64,000 nucleotides of DNA, from positions 2,976,001-3,040,000 of the forward strand of contig OX387606.1 of assembly GCA_947568835.1 (NCBI GenBank), given 5' to 3'. The position numbers and the translations under genes were made by a program. Below, piece by piece: positions 1 to 14,400 of the stretch (position 1 is the first letter of the stretch; every line of letters begins with the position of its first letter). The stretch comes from Protonemura montana (taxonomy: Eukaryota > Arthropoda > Insecta > Plecoptera > Nemouridae). Under the pieces are notes generated by a model that was not told the origin of the DNA, did no database searches, and saw nothing but the letters and a program-made list of their open reading frames with translations.

Positions 1-2436
1 GACCTGTACCTACGACGTCTACTTATTAGACGTAGAGGTGCTGACATTCACTCACTCTCCATCGAACGTGCGCCGAGCGAATGCTCGAGGGAAACGGGGA
101 TCCCGAGGGAAGTGACAGTCAAAGAGCACTCTGGTATACCTCAGGATAGGCGTCGTTGACTCCTCGAAGGTCGCATGGTATTTTATCACAGACTCGAGCA
201 GCGCGGCGGAAAGGTCACGTGTGGCAATATAGGTCACGACAGAGAGGATTGGTATGTGTCCGTGGGTCATCGGTAAAGCACTGCGGCGTTTACTCACCGA
301 TCAGCAGGCGACCAAGAGGACCGCTTCACGCCTTGACGGAGTCCCACTCCATGCCAGGACGCAGACTGGAACACACAGACACAAGACCTCAACGTCTTCC
401 TATCACGAGCTTTCACCATAAAGCTCTTGGACCTTAGGGACAATTCACATTGCATGAACGCGAAGAGGAAGTAGTGACTCCGAAATGTTTAATGTCAAGG
501 GTCGAGTCGCGGTCCGCGCCAAGGAATTTGTCTCAAGGAGTATGTCTTGGAGGAAGACCCCCCGTCGTTCGGCCGCCATTTAAATGTCAGCTCGACGACA
601 GGAGGTCTGGCAGGCAGAGCAAAGGCTTCGGGGGGATGCCGTCGACGCCAATCTTACGCACATAGAGGGTGTCGTCTCTGCACGTAGCGTTAAGTCAAGT
701 CGTAGCACTGCACACGGAAACTTAACAGGACACGGACAATCCAGTCGCGAGCGTATAGAGTTTTGCTGTAAATCGACGGCACAAAGACGCCCGTGTCGAC
801 GTCGATCGCTACTCGATAGGTGCGTCGCGACGCTTGGCGCCGGCGCTCGTGTATTGATCGCAGTCGCCCGGCCGACGCTTGCTGGGCAGGGGGTGGGGGT
901 GGCGTCGGTGTCCCTCAAGGCGATTAGTCTCGGCGCCGACAACGCGACCAAGACGACAAATTACACGGCGGCGGCGGCGGCGGCTCGTTGGCAAACTAGA
1001 CGCATGGCGCCGTCGGTGACGAAATCGTCATATGATAAACATTCTCGACTATGTTCTCGTCTTGCACATGGCCTATATTGAGTGTCAGACACATAAAATG
1101 TGCCATTAAATTGGGGATCTCGGTATGTCTATCTCATTGAATCCTTGAGCAGAGTCCACACAGTACAGGTATCTCACCAGGAACTCCCACAGGACTACGG
1201 ATTCACATCATGAGCTGAACGACTTAGTAGTGCCAGACGGTATTGACAAAACTATTTTACTCGTCACGGGATTTCATCCAGTTCCGATATGGTTGCTGCT
1301 AACCCCAGCCTCCTGGTCTCCAAGTTTGATCCCGATTATTAAAATTTTGAGGCTCACGTTTCCCTACACTGGACGATTAACTTACGAAAATTACACAAAT
1401 TTTTAGCGTTGAGTCAACGGTATTAGTCAACTTATTCGGTGACATCGTAGTCATGCCATCGTGCCATGCTCCAACCGCTCTAGGTTACGAGTGCTCGAAA
1501 AATGTTCCTGGAACTTTAAGGCTAGTTTCTGAACAGTATTCATATGTATGCATACCCTTGATGTAAAGAAGTACGACTGGAATGTGGCTCTTCAGTCAGC
1601 AGTCCCGGTAGCTGCCAGGAAAAATCGCAAATATGCACTCCACTTCGTCACTCAGATTCCATCCACTTGTTTCGCTGCCATGACAGTTAAGCTACAGCTG
1701 ACTCTGATCTGTGGAGATGACAGCCATTCAAAATAATGCCGCTAAATTTGAATCGGTGATCAGCTACCTACCTGTGACCGTCGAGTGTCTGCGACAGTAC
1801 TGGTCAAATTTATTTACTGGTGGACTAAAAGTAAGGACCAGGAATAACGTGTGTCTCGGGATTTGAGGAAATCTGTGGCATAACTGGGGACGACAGAAGT
1901 GATAAGACAGTCAGGAGGTTAACTTCCAAGTCTAAAAAAACTACCAACATACACCGATAAGTAAAGCTTTAAAACAGTATGCTTATTAATAAATACTTGT
2001 TTACATTAATAATAATAATGTAATAATAATATAATTCTCTCTCTCAAGTCTCACTACTATGATTGAAACTAAAAACTAGCACGCTACGCGTTATAAAAAT
2101 ACGAGAGTCCATGGCGAGTCTGAGACAATCGCTCGCGAGTCCACAGTGGCGACACACAGCCGAGCAAAGGCACTACCCGCTTCACGGACGTCGCCGGCTA
2201 GCTGCGAACAGCGCCCAGAAGGCCGCTTTGAAACCTTTCTTGGTGCCTGCAAACAGAGGGTGTCAGTGCCACTCCGCCGACAACATAACCACAAAGCGTC
2301 AACTGCCAGAGATCGTCGCAAAACAAAAACTCTCGACGTCTCTGGTCGTTGAACGCACGCATGCCGAAACCTAACCGCAACAAGCGACAATAAGCACAGG
2401 CGACCGGGCGCAAGCGGAAACACAAAACCTGCGCCA
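1..2436. other. Non-coding 3' flank of the CRACD-like gene
   Basis: I see no supported gene here. A GC-rich patch at about 580-1010 is open on both strands but shows no recognisable protein, and 1,980-2,035 is rich in AAT repeats. A TTTATT at 1809-1814 reads AATAAA on the minus strand. It is a plausible poly(A) signal about 620 bases after the stop of the minus-strand gene that ends at 2437. Confidence 0.4.
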
Positions 2437-5400
2437 TCACGACGTTTGCTGCGCCGCCCTCTGCGCCCGTTGCTCCCACTCTTCCTTCCGCTGTTGGATG
2501 CGTTTAAACCGCGGCATCGAGTCTTCAGCGCCGACATCTTCGATCTTCACGTCCGTCCGCTTGATCACCTCGTCCTCCAACGCTTTCTTCACCTCCGGGG
2601 CTCGGCTGACGGCAACCACCTCAGGCGGCTTGCTGGCGATGATCACCTCCTTAACGGGCATCTTCTTGATGTCCACCAATCGATTCACTGCCACAACTTC
2701 TGGAGCCTTGTTCGCGATGACAACGTCTTTGACGGCTATTTTCTTGACCTCCGTGACTCTAACGGCCACCACCTCTGGCTGCTTACTCGCGATTACCACC
2801 TCCCTGACGGGCTCCTTATTGGCAACAGCCCACCGCTGTGCAAGCAGACTGCCATCGGGGACGGACCTCCTATGCACGGGACCGTCTCCGACACTCTCCT
2901 TCTTCACCGGAGCAACGACCTCGTTCGCTGGGGCCACCACGCTGACCGACCGCTGGAACTTGAACGGCGTCCGCGAGATCTCCGGTTCGATCGCCACTTC
3001 CTTCGACAACTTCCTGCGGTTGCCTCGCGGTGAACCGTCGTTCTCCTTGTCGCTGTCGCGCCTGGAGGCGTCGTTGTCCTTGCGTACCACCGCAACGTCT
3101 GGCTCGAGGTCGCTGTCCTTGATCTTCAGCGATCGCCGAGCGAAAACCTTGAGCAGCTCCGGCTGTTCGTCGCCGCGGGTCAAGTCCCGCGACTTCCGCC
3201 GCAGCACCACGTCGCCGTCCTCCTTGTCTGCCGGCATCGCCGGCTTGGCCACTTCCCTCTCTACGATCTGTATCGTGTCCAGGTCCTGGCTCGACCACTG
3301 CTTCATGAGACGTCCGGGCAGGCGGCCCGGTCCAGGCTCCACCGGCTTGGACACTACCGTGGCGGTGGCAAGCGATAGGCTACGAGGCTTGGCCACTGGC
3401 TCCAGTCGCTGAACCAGATCTTGAGTGCGGACGCTTGCCTCTACCACGGGCTGCCGAGGAACAGTGTCACCCTTCTCGGCGAATAGGTCTTGCGTGCGGG
3501 ACGGGTCCAGCTTTGTCGGGGAGCCGAGCTCGGTCGGGCTGCGCAGGGAGTCCATCGTGAAGACGGCCTCCTGAGACCTTGCCGCCTCAAGCTTGGTCGG
3601 CGAAATCAGCGGCCGCGGGGAGGTTGTCTTGACAACAGAGTCCAGAGTTTTCGGGGGATCTTTCGTGACGGGTGAACCCAGAGCCACAGGCGGCTTGGTA
3701 GGAGAGTGCAACTCTCTGGGTGGGCTTGCAGTCTCCGCTTTCGTTGGTGAACTCTGCGCACGCACCCTGAACACATCCATCCTCGTTGGGGACTCTTGCT
3801 CTCTCTGCGGTCGCACAACTTCCATCTTTGTGGGCGAGCCGAGTTCTCTAGGAAGCTTAGCCGCCTCCATCTTTGTGGGCGATCCAGGAGGCCGGACGAC
3901 TTCGGATTTAAAGAACACCTCCTGGGTGCGCGAGGGATCCAACTTGCTGGGCGACACCAGCTCCCCTAGTGAGCGCACCACGAAGTTGTCCAGCCTCTCC
4001 TGCCCGGGCGCCTCATCGCGGCTGTCCTTCTTCACGCGCATGCCGAGCAGAGACACCTGCGGCTTGGTAGGGGAAGTTGACCGCTCCTGAGCGGCGTCTG
4101 GAGGCGTCTTGACTGAGATGCTGACGGTGACGCCCTCGACAGGTGGGGTTGCTGCCAACAGACTGACAGGCTCGGTGACCTCTTCAGTGTCGGGCAGGGG
4201 GTCAACCTCTAGCGAGTCGTTGTCGAGCTCATCGTGGTAAGTCTGCGTGATGGTGACGCCGGCGGCGGAGGTTGCCTGCCGCCGGACGCCGCGCTTGGCA
4301 AAGAGCCGCTCGCCCTGCGGCGGGGAGGACGCAAGCTCCAAGCTGTCCGGCCCCACGTTGGGCGCCAAGCTGCTCGGCTCCGAGTAGAGCATGTGAGCAA
4401 GCTTGGAGTTATTGCTGATGTACAGCGAGTCACTGACCACAGTCGCTTCATCCACGTCGTCCTCTCGCTCCAGCGGCATCCTCTTCGCCAGCACCTCGAC
4501 GATCTTCGTGTCTGACTTCCGGTAATGCTCGGGCCACGTCGGCTTCGGCGGAGACCCGTAGCCGACCTGCATCCGCGATGCCATCGGGCCCTCCGTCCTT
4601 TCGACAGAAACCTTCGCCGGCTCTACCCTATCGACCGGAACCCTAGCTGGCTCCGCCCTCTCGACCGGCACCCTAGCTGGCTCCGCCCTCTCGATGACGA
4701 TCCTAGCTGGCTCCGCCTTGTCGCTATCGACAGGCAGCGTTACGGGATCGACTCGTTGTCTAGCCCGCGGCAGCGCGCCGCGCCGCTCTTCCTGCTCCTT
4801 GCTGCGTTTCTTGCCACTGCGCGACAGCAGGCGATCGAAGAACGACTCGGTCCCGCCTGCGCCGACCGCCTCCTCCTCGCCGAGCGGCGCACAGGCGCGC
4901 GCAGCGGCCGAGCTCCGGCTGCGCGGCAACGCGGCAGCGGCGGGCGCAGGCGCGGGGAGCTCGGCGCCGAGAGTCAGTCCCGGGGGTAGCGACGCCGACT
5001 TCAGCGTGCACACCGCGTGGTTGATGGCAGCCGACGACGGGGGCTGTCCTGCAGGGAGAGAGGCATGCAGCTTAGCGGACGTCACGAGGCAAGCAAAGCG
5101 TTCGGGCGGAGGCGTTGAGCGGGACTTACTGCGCGGCGCGGGGGTCGGCGATGTGGGCGAGGCGGCGGCAGACGGGGGACCGTCGGGAGTGTCGGGGCTG
5201 GCGGCCAGCTCGTCGACCACGGAGAGCTGGAACATGATGGAGGAGATGAACTCAAAGTGGCTGCCAAGTTGGCTGGATTCATTGCCACTGCTCGTACATA
5301 GTCAAGGATTTACTGCTCAACTTATGGCAACAATTCGTAAATGAAAAAGTTGATAATTTGCACAAATGCACTTCGGAGATCCTACATCTTGTTTTGATCA

Positions 5401-8400
5401 TTGTGAAGAGAATGAAGATCGGTGATTGATAATTGCTGGCAAGTATTCTGTAATTTTCAGACACAAAGATGGTGGTATTTCTTCGACCGTTCGGCAACAA
5501 GTGAGTCACCTGCTGCGTGGTGCGAGTCCGTCTCGATGCCGGGTGCGTGCGCTTGGGGCGCACGGCCATCTTGTGACGCGCGGCCGCGTGGCTCAGCCTA
5601 CTGGACGACACGCCAAGTTCCAGCTCGTATCCACCTGCCGATGCACGACCAGGTTAAGTAACATTTGGAAGTTTGGGTGGGTGACTTTTAGCCACACACG
5701 GCTTTGTGTAGAAATTTTCATCGATCGTTCCCAGTCAAGTGTTCGTTTGTTCGTTTGGGCCGGCATTGCGGCCGTCAATCCCTAATGGGTGTTACCTGCG
5801 GCGTCGACTTGGTCCCAGGAGAGCTTCTTGTCGTGCAGAGACAGTTTGCTGGAGTGACCTGAGTGCCCGCCCAAAGAGTCCTGTAACCGAGAGGGCGATG
5901 TCGCAATCAGTCACCGAGCGATAGCCGGAACGAACAATACAGAAAATGTACAGGGCAAATATAGCGACCGAAAATACAATTAAGACATCAATTTATTCGA
6001 TTTTGAAAATGAATCCCCGATGCGGTTTCCACATCTCGGTAGTTTCAACATAGTGTCCACTTTTCCCGCATCTGTCCATATCATGTAATACTGCACAGGT
6101 TTTCTATCTGTGTTTGCGCTCTCGTACACCATCCCGCATTTGCGGCCACCGCGCAATCGGGCATCGTCTCCGGTCGGCGATATCGCCCGGAGCTGACGGC
6201 CATCCGTCGGCATTGCGACACTAGCGTCCGTGTTACACCTTGCTCGCGGTCTGTTCGGCGCCCAAACTGCACAATCATGGGACTAGAATGGACGGCCGCA
6301 CGTGAGACCCGTTAATGGATACCACTGACCATGAGAGCCATGCGATATCGTCCACGTTGCGTTACCTTTGCAGCACGGCGAGCCAGCCGAGCGTGTCTAT
6401 CTGAGCTCTTGTATCGCCCTACAAAGTCCCTCGCTAAAAATAGCCAGCCGTACCAGGCATTGTCAAACGCCTCCGTGCCTACCTCGTCCATCTCGGAGCT
6501 GCCCATGCTGAGCAGGGAGCCGTCGCTACATGTGCTCCTGGACTGGGTCACGTGGCGATCCTGAAACAGTCCAGGCGAAACGGGTCAGCGCGAGGGTCCT
6601 GAATAGTGAGTTGGGAGTCGAGGTTGGGATCAGCGGTCCTCGAATGACTCATCGAATGAGTCAGTTTGAATCGCCACAATCTGAGTTGTTGTTAGATGTT
6701 ATGATAAGTGTTCAGCGGCTTACATTGTACAAGACGAGACAATGGATTGAGACAGATGTAAACAAAAGGAGTAAACATTCACCGACCAAGCGGGTGTAGA
6801 CACTAAGTGGACAAGGTAAGTGGACGCACTCATCGCCGAGTAAAAATCAAATTAGCTCGAGTGCAGCCATAATAAAGATAAGTCTTGAACTTTGCCTCGG
6901 TGCACTGCCATTGACACATTTTTTTTCAGGCTTTCCTAAGCTGCGACGCCGAACAGTTCGATAACGATTTCCGTTTACACGTCGAACATCTAATGTACTA
7001 AATCTCCGATAAAGATTAAACATCTTATCGTGACGGCAATTGCGTTTTGCCCAACTTTGTGCGCTACACCCGTCGGGTATACGTGTGCGCAAAGTAGCGA
7101 AGCGAGTAGCGCGACTACATGCGACAAACAACATCCAACACGACGCCCATCTCAACGCCGGTTTCCCCATCTCTCGGTGGCGGAGGCGTCGTTGGCCAAG
7201 ACCGGCGTCGCGGTCGACGGGCGTCGAGGAAGTCCTCCGACTATGCGCGGTCGGTGTCGGCGCTTTCCCCGCGAGGCGTGCTCCACGCGATCACAGGAAG
7301 GAAGAGAAACCCTCGCCGGCGGCTTCCTCGTTGCGTCGTTGCTCAACGCTCCCGGCGTTGGATAGGCCGCCAAAAAAATACCTCATCGAAGACAATGTGC
7401 CCAGATAAGTTCTGGCTGATGAAAAAGTGAAAAATGTCAACTTGGAGTCCGTTGGAGAGGCGCGAATACTGCTGTCAAAGACACCAAGAAACTAAGACGC
7501 CAACCAAACCGAGGTGGAAAGTGTACGATGCACTGGAAATAACCAGTACCGACTTAGCGCGGAGGCGAGACATTTTTGAGTCCATCTAGATGAAACATGT
7601 CGATGTTTCGAGGCATGGTACATCGATATCGCGTGGAGGCGATGAAGCGAAAGCCACCACGCGGATGCCGACATTGCCGAGTATGGACACGCGGGTCTCA
7701 CGGGTGAAACCGACGAGCGCGTTTTCGCTGCGAGCCGATGTCGAACTCGCGTCGATTGCAACCGAGAAACTGACCTACGCCAGCCGATCTGAACGCAATG
7801 CATTGCCTCAACCGCTTCGGGACCGAACAATGCGTTACACTCTATGGGAGCAAGGTATATGTGGTCACACATTGACAGGTGGATTATGTTTGACCCTCTA
7901 GAATGGATGCCGAAAGTCCCGGTCATATCCTAAGAATTCTAAGCGAGATCTGAATTTCCAACCTCGCTCCACCCCATTTCTCACCAAGCTATGAGTAAAA
8001 TCAACATCGAAAGATTTCCTCACGAACACCTTCTGAATCCGTCAAATCCACTGAAGTCTTCCAAAAACATGCCAGAACCATAAGTGAGCTACAGCACACT
8101 CGCTGGACTGCCTACCTATTCCATGCCGACAACGAAGCTCCTGGTCGCGTACTGAAGACACTACCAAGGCAGTAGCAAGACGCCTTCAGGCAGCAAACAC
8201 ACACTCTAGTCACCGACCGTTGTGTCCGCAAGTCCGCGGTGTACTGCCGTCAGCGCGGCGTCTCGCGGTAACACTCTCTCCCCGCTTCCCGCGCCGCGCT
8301 CGACGCCGGCGTCGTGGGTCCGGTGCCCAAGGACACATCGAGGGACCGCCTGACCGGCCGACAACCCCAGTATTCTGTATGAACCTTGTAAGTAGCGAGA

Positions 8401-11400
8401 GGGTGAAGGAATCCTAGCACCACTAGCACCACGGTACACCTGGTCCCTTTGGTTATAAGAGCTAAATAAATGGACTATCTTGCTTGGTGAACGTATCGAC
8501 GCCTTTCAACAAAAATGTGTAGCCTTTTAAACTGGGAGAGATAAACATGTTGATGACTGGCAATCCTAGCAGGTGCCTCTTTGTATACGTTTGATGGCCA
8601 ATCTAGGCTAAAATATAATGTCATGCATAGAAATTATTAACAAGACGCGTCGAATCTAACCGATCGTGGGCAGGCCGGTCGAGATTCTGAATTGGGAGCA
8701 GCAGAGGAATCGAGCGACCGATCGGTTCGTGCGGCTCGGGATTTGCGAGCGTGCGACCGGCCGCGATGTGGGAATCAAGTGCACCGCGAGGCGATAAACG
8801 ACGGACGAGCGGCGACCACGGCCCGAGGCCATCACGACGGGGGCCGGACAGCTGCCCGCGGGGCTACACCATCCGAAAAGCCGTGTGGCAAACCGTTTCG
8901 AGATGTGGCTCACAATGAAACTAGCCTAGCCTAGAAGGTAGCCAAGGGTGAATCGAGTGCCGATCGGTGTCTAACACCGCCACGGGTCGAAGCTGATGAC
9001 CAGCCAGAGCCGTAGTCTTGTCCATCTTGCAGGATCGTTCATCTCGAAATGCATGATTCCTTCCCCAACCGTAGCGGGTATGAGGTGACGGAACAACTTT
9101 CGAACTCTGCTCCCTAACAACGGTCACATTGGCGGCAATGGTGTTCCTGTCGCCACGGCAAACGTTACCTCGTCGACGTTGTCGTCCAGAATCGGCGTTG
9201 AGGCGACCTTGGCCACGACGACAGCGTCTTTCACCTCCGAATCGGTGACCTCCAACACCTCGACATTCGTATCCCCAGGTTCCTGGATCGTCTTCACGAC
9301 TCCATCATTCATCAAATTCACAGCAGACTCCTCATCGACCTCCAAGACCAGTTCCTCGACGACGTCCACCGCTCTGCCGGCTCCCTCCGCTATTTTCACA
9401 GATTCCATAAACCCGGCATCGCCACCAGCAGTAGCCGCTTCACCGTCAACCATGTAGTCTTCCATTTCGGCAACCTCCATGGCGTCATCCATCGGCATCA
9501 CGTCGATGTCCGCGTCCATGTTCGCGAAAATACCCCTGCGAAACGCCTCCCTTGCGGCGACGACCTGACGGCAACGCAACAAGAGTGCGACCTTAGAGGT
9601 GCGACCCACGGCGGACTCGAGGCAAACTGTTCTCTCGGATCTACCCCGACGGCTGGCAAGTCTCGCTATCAGATAGCCGATGGCGATTAGACAAGGTATC
9701 GCGGCTTATCACGACCTTCACGGCGATAAGCACAAGCAATTGGCCAGCACTGCATTGCTTGCGCGGATGCCCAAATGTGGTGCGACGCGAGGGAGGGGGA
9801 GTACCGTTGTTCGGAGTGCTCGCTCTCTCTCGCTGCCCGCAGCATTGTACTATCTTTGTCTGGTGAGCGTCAACAGATGCTGCGTGGAGCGATGACCGCG
9901 GCCCTTTGGATCACTCGACGTGTTAGGCAGCGTCCGCTGGATGTTCTCGGCTCGCGGTGATCGTCTCTTTGCTTCTCTAATTCTGTCGTCCAACCATCCC
10001 TGCACCACTGACTTGCATGCAGCAACAAGAAACTAAAGCCCAGTGGTTGCAGTGGTTCAGGAACGCGTGAAGGGTGAGAAAACCAATAACAAACAACACG
10101 TCTGGAATGGAAGTGTTCATTCAGGTGCCGGGATATAGAAACAAATAACAAAGGAAAGCTTCGAAACTTCGGAAGCTGCCGGTCTACTTATTCTCAGGTC
10201 AGGTTCAACTTCGTTCGCGAGGAAACTCTCCTGACGCTCACCATCCAGTGATAGAGCGGTGTAGTCGAGACGGCAATTTTGCGGGTCCGAAATGGACCAC
10301 TGAGATGAAGTGATGGAGAACAAAAGCCTGGATTTCAGACCAAACTGATAACAGCTGACAGTGAGTGGGATATCTGTCAGATGGCAAGGGGCCGACCGCA
10401 TGCATTTCCTTCCGCATCGGCGAAAGCATGACGAGTTAACTCTGAATTGCCGCCACACAGGGACGCAGTCTAACCTACACTGAGGTTACGCGGGGTGCCT
10501 ACCTTACAGAGTTCGACGAGTTCCGTGAAAGGTGTTGCAAGGCTTGTTATGGCTTGACCATGTGGCATTCTAACCTAGGCTTTTTGTGACACTCCTAAGA
10601 CCGGCCACTGTAAAGGTACCCGCGCGCCGGCGCGGAGCCTACTTCTGTCGAAGAACACCAAAAGGACCACCATCGGTTTACTTTCCAACCAAAGTGCAGT
10701 ACAACTCGAAATAAAGGAGTCCTCCACAGTCCCCCAGGGGTCGACAAACAAGTGGAGTAAAGCTGCTGTACCTACTAACTTTCATCCCTGAAATATCTCT
10801 CACGAACCGAATAATTCGTGATTAGACGGTAACCCATCCAATACGTAGCCCAGGGCAGATTTACTTAACTTCTGTGGTCTCACGTGAACTGGTGTTTCCA
10901 ACATCAAATCGAACGGCTTCGTATCATTAATGTGAACACAGACAGCCCGACCTACGCACCTGTGCCACCGGTTGCCTGCCTTCCGGAGTTCACCTAACAA
11001 CGTGCTCTCGTGCCATGCATTGTACTCTTTCAGTGGGCGAGCACCTCCTCCTCGACGGGACTCGAACCCAGGATCTGACCGAAGTGGAACGGAGCTGTCC
11101 CATTTTGACACACATGACTAAAACCTGAATCGCCGATTGCCATGAAATTGACTCATGAAAAATGACTCAAGACCTGCCCGACAATCGTTTTTATTTGGTG
11201 CCAAATAACTGAAAACTATTTCCAAAGGTGACTCTTTTAATTCTAAATATCTTTTGGGCATCTTACGCATTAAGCATTTCTGAATTCAGGATAGTCACTT
11301 TAATAATGAGTTTGCTTGACCAATTGACCATATTACATGTGATATATGTTTACCATGAACACAAACCTTATGGATAGGGGTCGACTCAGTCATGTGTTTA

Positions 11401-14400
11401 ACATTCCTATGATCAATTTAAAACGCTCATGTTGGGTCCAGACAAGATGGCGCTGTTGTCACCTACCTTCGGATCTTGGTGCAGCGCTGGCGAGACGCAG
11501 GGCGGGCTGCGCGGCAAGCCAAGGTCCTCGTCATCGTCCGACGTCGACCCTCGACCGCCGCCGCCGCGACGCCTACGCACCGCGTCCAGTAACTCGGCCT
11601 GAGCACGGAGAAAAACAGAGGCGTCAGCAGATAGCGTCTAGGTGCAGTGATTCATGCACTCGCCGGGCGAGGAAATGTCGTGACCAATGAGTCACCCCTG
11701 GTTACAATTCGAAGATCTGGGTGGTGAGTCGTCTACTGGAAGTTGGGAAATGGGAATCAAGACCGTCATTTTGAGAAGGAGATAAATTTTGAAGCCCAAA
11801 ACGACTCCGGCGCTGCTAGCCGACATCAAACTGGTGCATCGAGACCAGGGTTGAGAATACCACGTTACTTCTGGCTTGCGTTTAGCAGCTAGGAGACTAG
11901 ACCCTCGACGTCTAGAGCAAAAGTAACGGCATGGGAGACTCACGAAGGCACGGTAGACAGAGTTTCCTCGGCGACTGCGACGACTGCGTCCGCTGCGACG
12001 GGGTCGTTCCTGCACCTGCATCGTCTCCTTTCAGCTTGAGAAGTGTCAAAGGGTGCGTGTCGAGAGGGTGCTATCCGGTGCTAAGGTCTGCGCCCTTGGG
12101 TGTGAGATGATGCCGCGACGACGGCGCGATAGGGACGTAGTATTTATACGTTAAACTCTCAGATAACAAGCCTGGTTGCTATCAAAAGTTACACCACTGA
12201 GTAACAAAACGATAAGGAAGAAGGCAACGAAGGAAAGAGAGACAGCCGAAAAGACAAACGACGAGGACCACTGCAAGGTTACACGCGACGAGGTCACACG
12301 TGTACGCGAACGCGGGTAGTTGCCGAGAGGACGAGACGCGAGGAGGCCGTCGAGAGGGTGACGATCGCCCGGTGGACAGCGCCCGTCTCGACTGGACACA
12401 GCTTAACTAGTGACGAAACGCCGACCTGAACGCTATCTCGCCGGAAACGCGGCGCGGTCACGTGGCCTGTGGGTACGACGGCGACCTCCTACCAACGGCG
12501 TTCACACGATGAAGTCATTGCGTTGAAGCAGCAGCGAAGACTGATTGAGTCGTTTCCCTAAGTTATGCAACCTTTCTACATGTTACCATGGATACAAACA
12601 AGACATGACGGTTGGGATGTGCAAGGGTTCAAAACGGATAGGGGCATGTTCGATCACTTTGCACCGTTGCACGTCTACGTGTCGACAGCAAGAAGACCGA
12701 ACGGCCAAACTTATGAGAGTACAAATATGGTTTCCATTCGCTTAAGACCTTTGGATCTGGTCAGATATATGAAGGTGGACGCGTTGTTGCTGTCCATGGA
12801 ACAATGCTCCAGCTTTGATTCTTTTAAAACCTGGCAGTAGTGCCCAGTGGCCGGCCATGATGGAAGTTGCTTTACTAGCACGGGCCATCCGTCCAGCCTG
12901 TGGCATCTCAGACGGTAGCTCCAAGATTAGAGAGCCGTGGCACTCACCTGTACGACGAGCTGCCCCCTGGAGGCGGAGAGCGAGGAGGCGCTGGCGCCGC
13001 GTGTCTCGTCGCCACTGCTGGGAGACCGGGGTTCAGACGCCGAGAAGACGGAGTCGTGCGACACGCTAAGACCACCGCCACTCGACCAGCCCCCGCCGCC
13101 CCCACCACCCCCGCCGCCGCCTCCGCCGCTTCTGAAGGGTGGGCAGGCAACGTTAGCAGGGTGAAGACGGTGCAACCGGTAAATATTATGCGCGAATTTG
13201 CTAGTGGCTGACTCGCTGTTAAACCACGTAAATCAATACACGAGCACAGCGTGATTTGCACTGTCGGGGGGAAATGGGCATTAAAAACGCACTCTACAGG
13301 ATTTAGTACCGAAAAGGTCATTCAATTCGGTTTGGGAATTCATTGCTGAACACAAATCTGATCATAGTCTGACCTCTAGAAGTGACTTACAGGTCCGAAG
13401 GGACCCAGCCAGCGGGACATGCAAGGAAATATTGACAACTGTGATCCATCACATTCTCTAGGAGGGGTTACAAGCATGCAAGTTTTGTTATTGGGTGCAG
13501 ACTATCGAAATCACTGAGGGCCTTCGCGTGCGCACGTAAACCACTCCCGACTGCTTTGCAGACTAGGCTAGAGAGAGTGCAAAGTTCAATCTCACCGGCG
13601 TCGCGATTCGTCCGCGCGTTGTAGCTCCGACGCGGATCGAGTGCGCGCGTCGTGCTCGGGCGTCGGCACCGCGACGTCGGGCGTCTGCGCACCGACGCCG
13701 AGCGGGGCGACGGCGCCTCCCGAACGGCCGCCGCGGCGTCGGAACATGCGACGCAGCCCGCGGAACGGGTCGAACCGCCGCGCGCGTTTAGGTTCTGCAA
13801 CAGGGAACGAGGGTTTGTTCACGTCATCGTAAAGAAGACCATCGCTGCTATTTACATCCTTTGCCTTCAGTTGGTGAAAGCACAGGGTAGGTTTTTAATT
13901 GGCTCAAATCTCTTCCCTGCTCAAGATGAAATGGAGAATAATGTGTTGATAGGATTTGCAACGACATCTGTAATAGATCTTGGCTGCACTTTGTATGCAC
14001 TGTCCTTTCTCCGGATGGACCCCATTCTTCTCTGACTTTCACAAATGTCATAATGTAGAATAATTTTGCGCTTGTAAAATGGAGAAGCCAATCTTCCAAT
14101 GATATGGTAACAGACCTCAAATGATCCTCTTTTCTCTCTATTATTTATATCCCAGCAGATTTGTTCAAATGACAAGTATCTTAAACTCAGCTGCATCAAG
14201 CCAGCTGCCTCGTCATGTCACCTGCAAATTTAACTCGTGATTTCACGCTCGCCGGTCTTCGTTAAACCGTCCGCAAGGCCGCGCTAGCGAAACCTCGGCA
14301 AGTCATTGGCGAGACGACCTACCTATGACGGCGCGGTCGGCGTCGCGTGGCGCCCCGACGACGTCCTGCGACGACGGCGACGCCTCTCGGACACAAGCCA

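Noticed and set aside
584-1081. 165-codon plus-strand frame overlapping a 123-codon minus-strand frame
   Set aside because: GC-rich low-complexity openness on both strands; no protein recognised.
7119-7430. Arg/Ser-rich frames of about 100 codons on the plus strand and 73 on the minus
   Set aside because: No splice phase agreement with the CRACD-like exons and no homology; compositional.
11035-11110. tRNA-like T-arm (GGGTTCGAGTCCCG on the minus strand)
   Set aside because: No matching D-arm, anticodon arm or closed acceptor stem could be drawn. It is at most a pol III B-box-like fragment.
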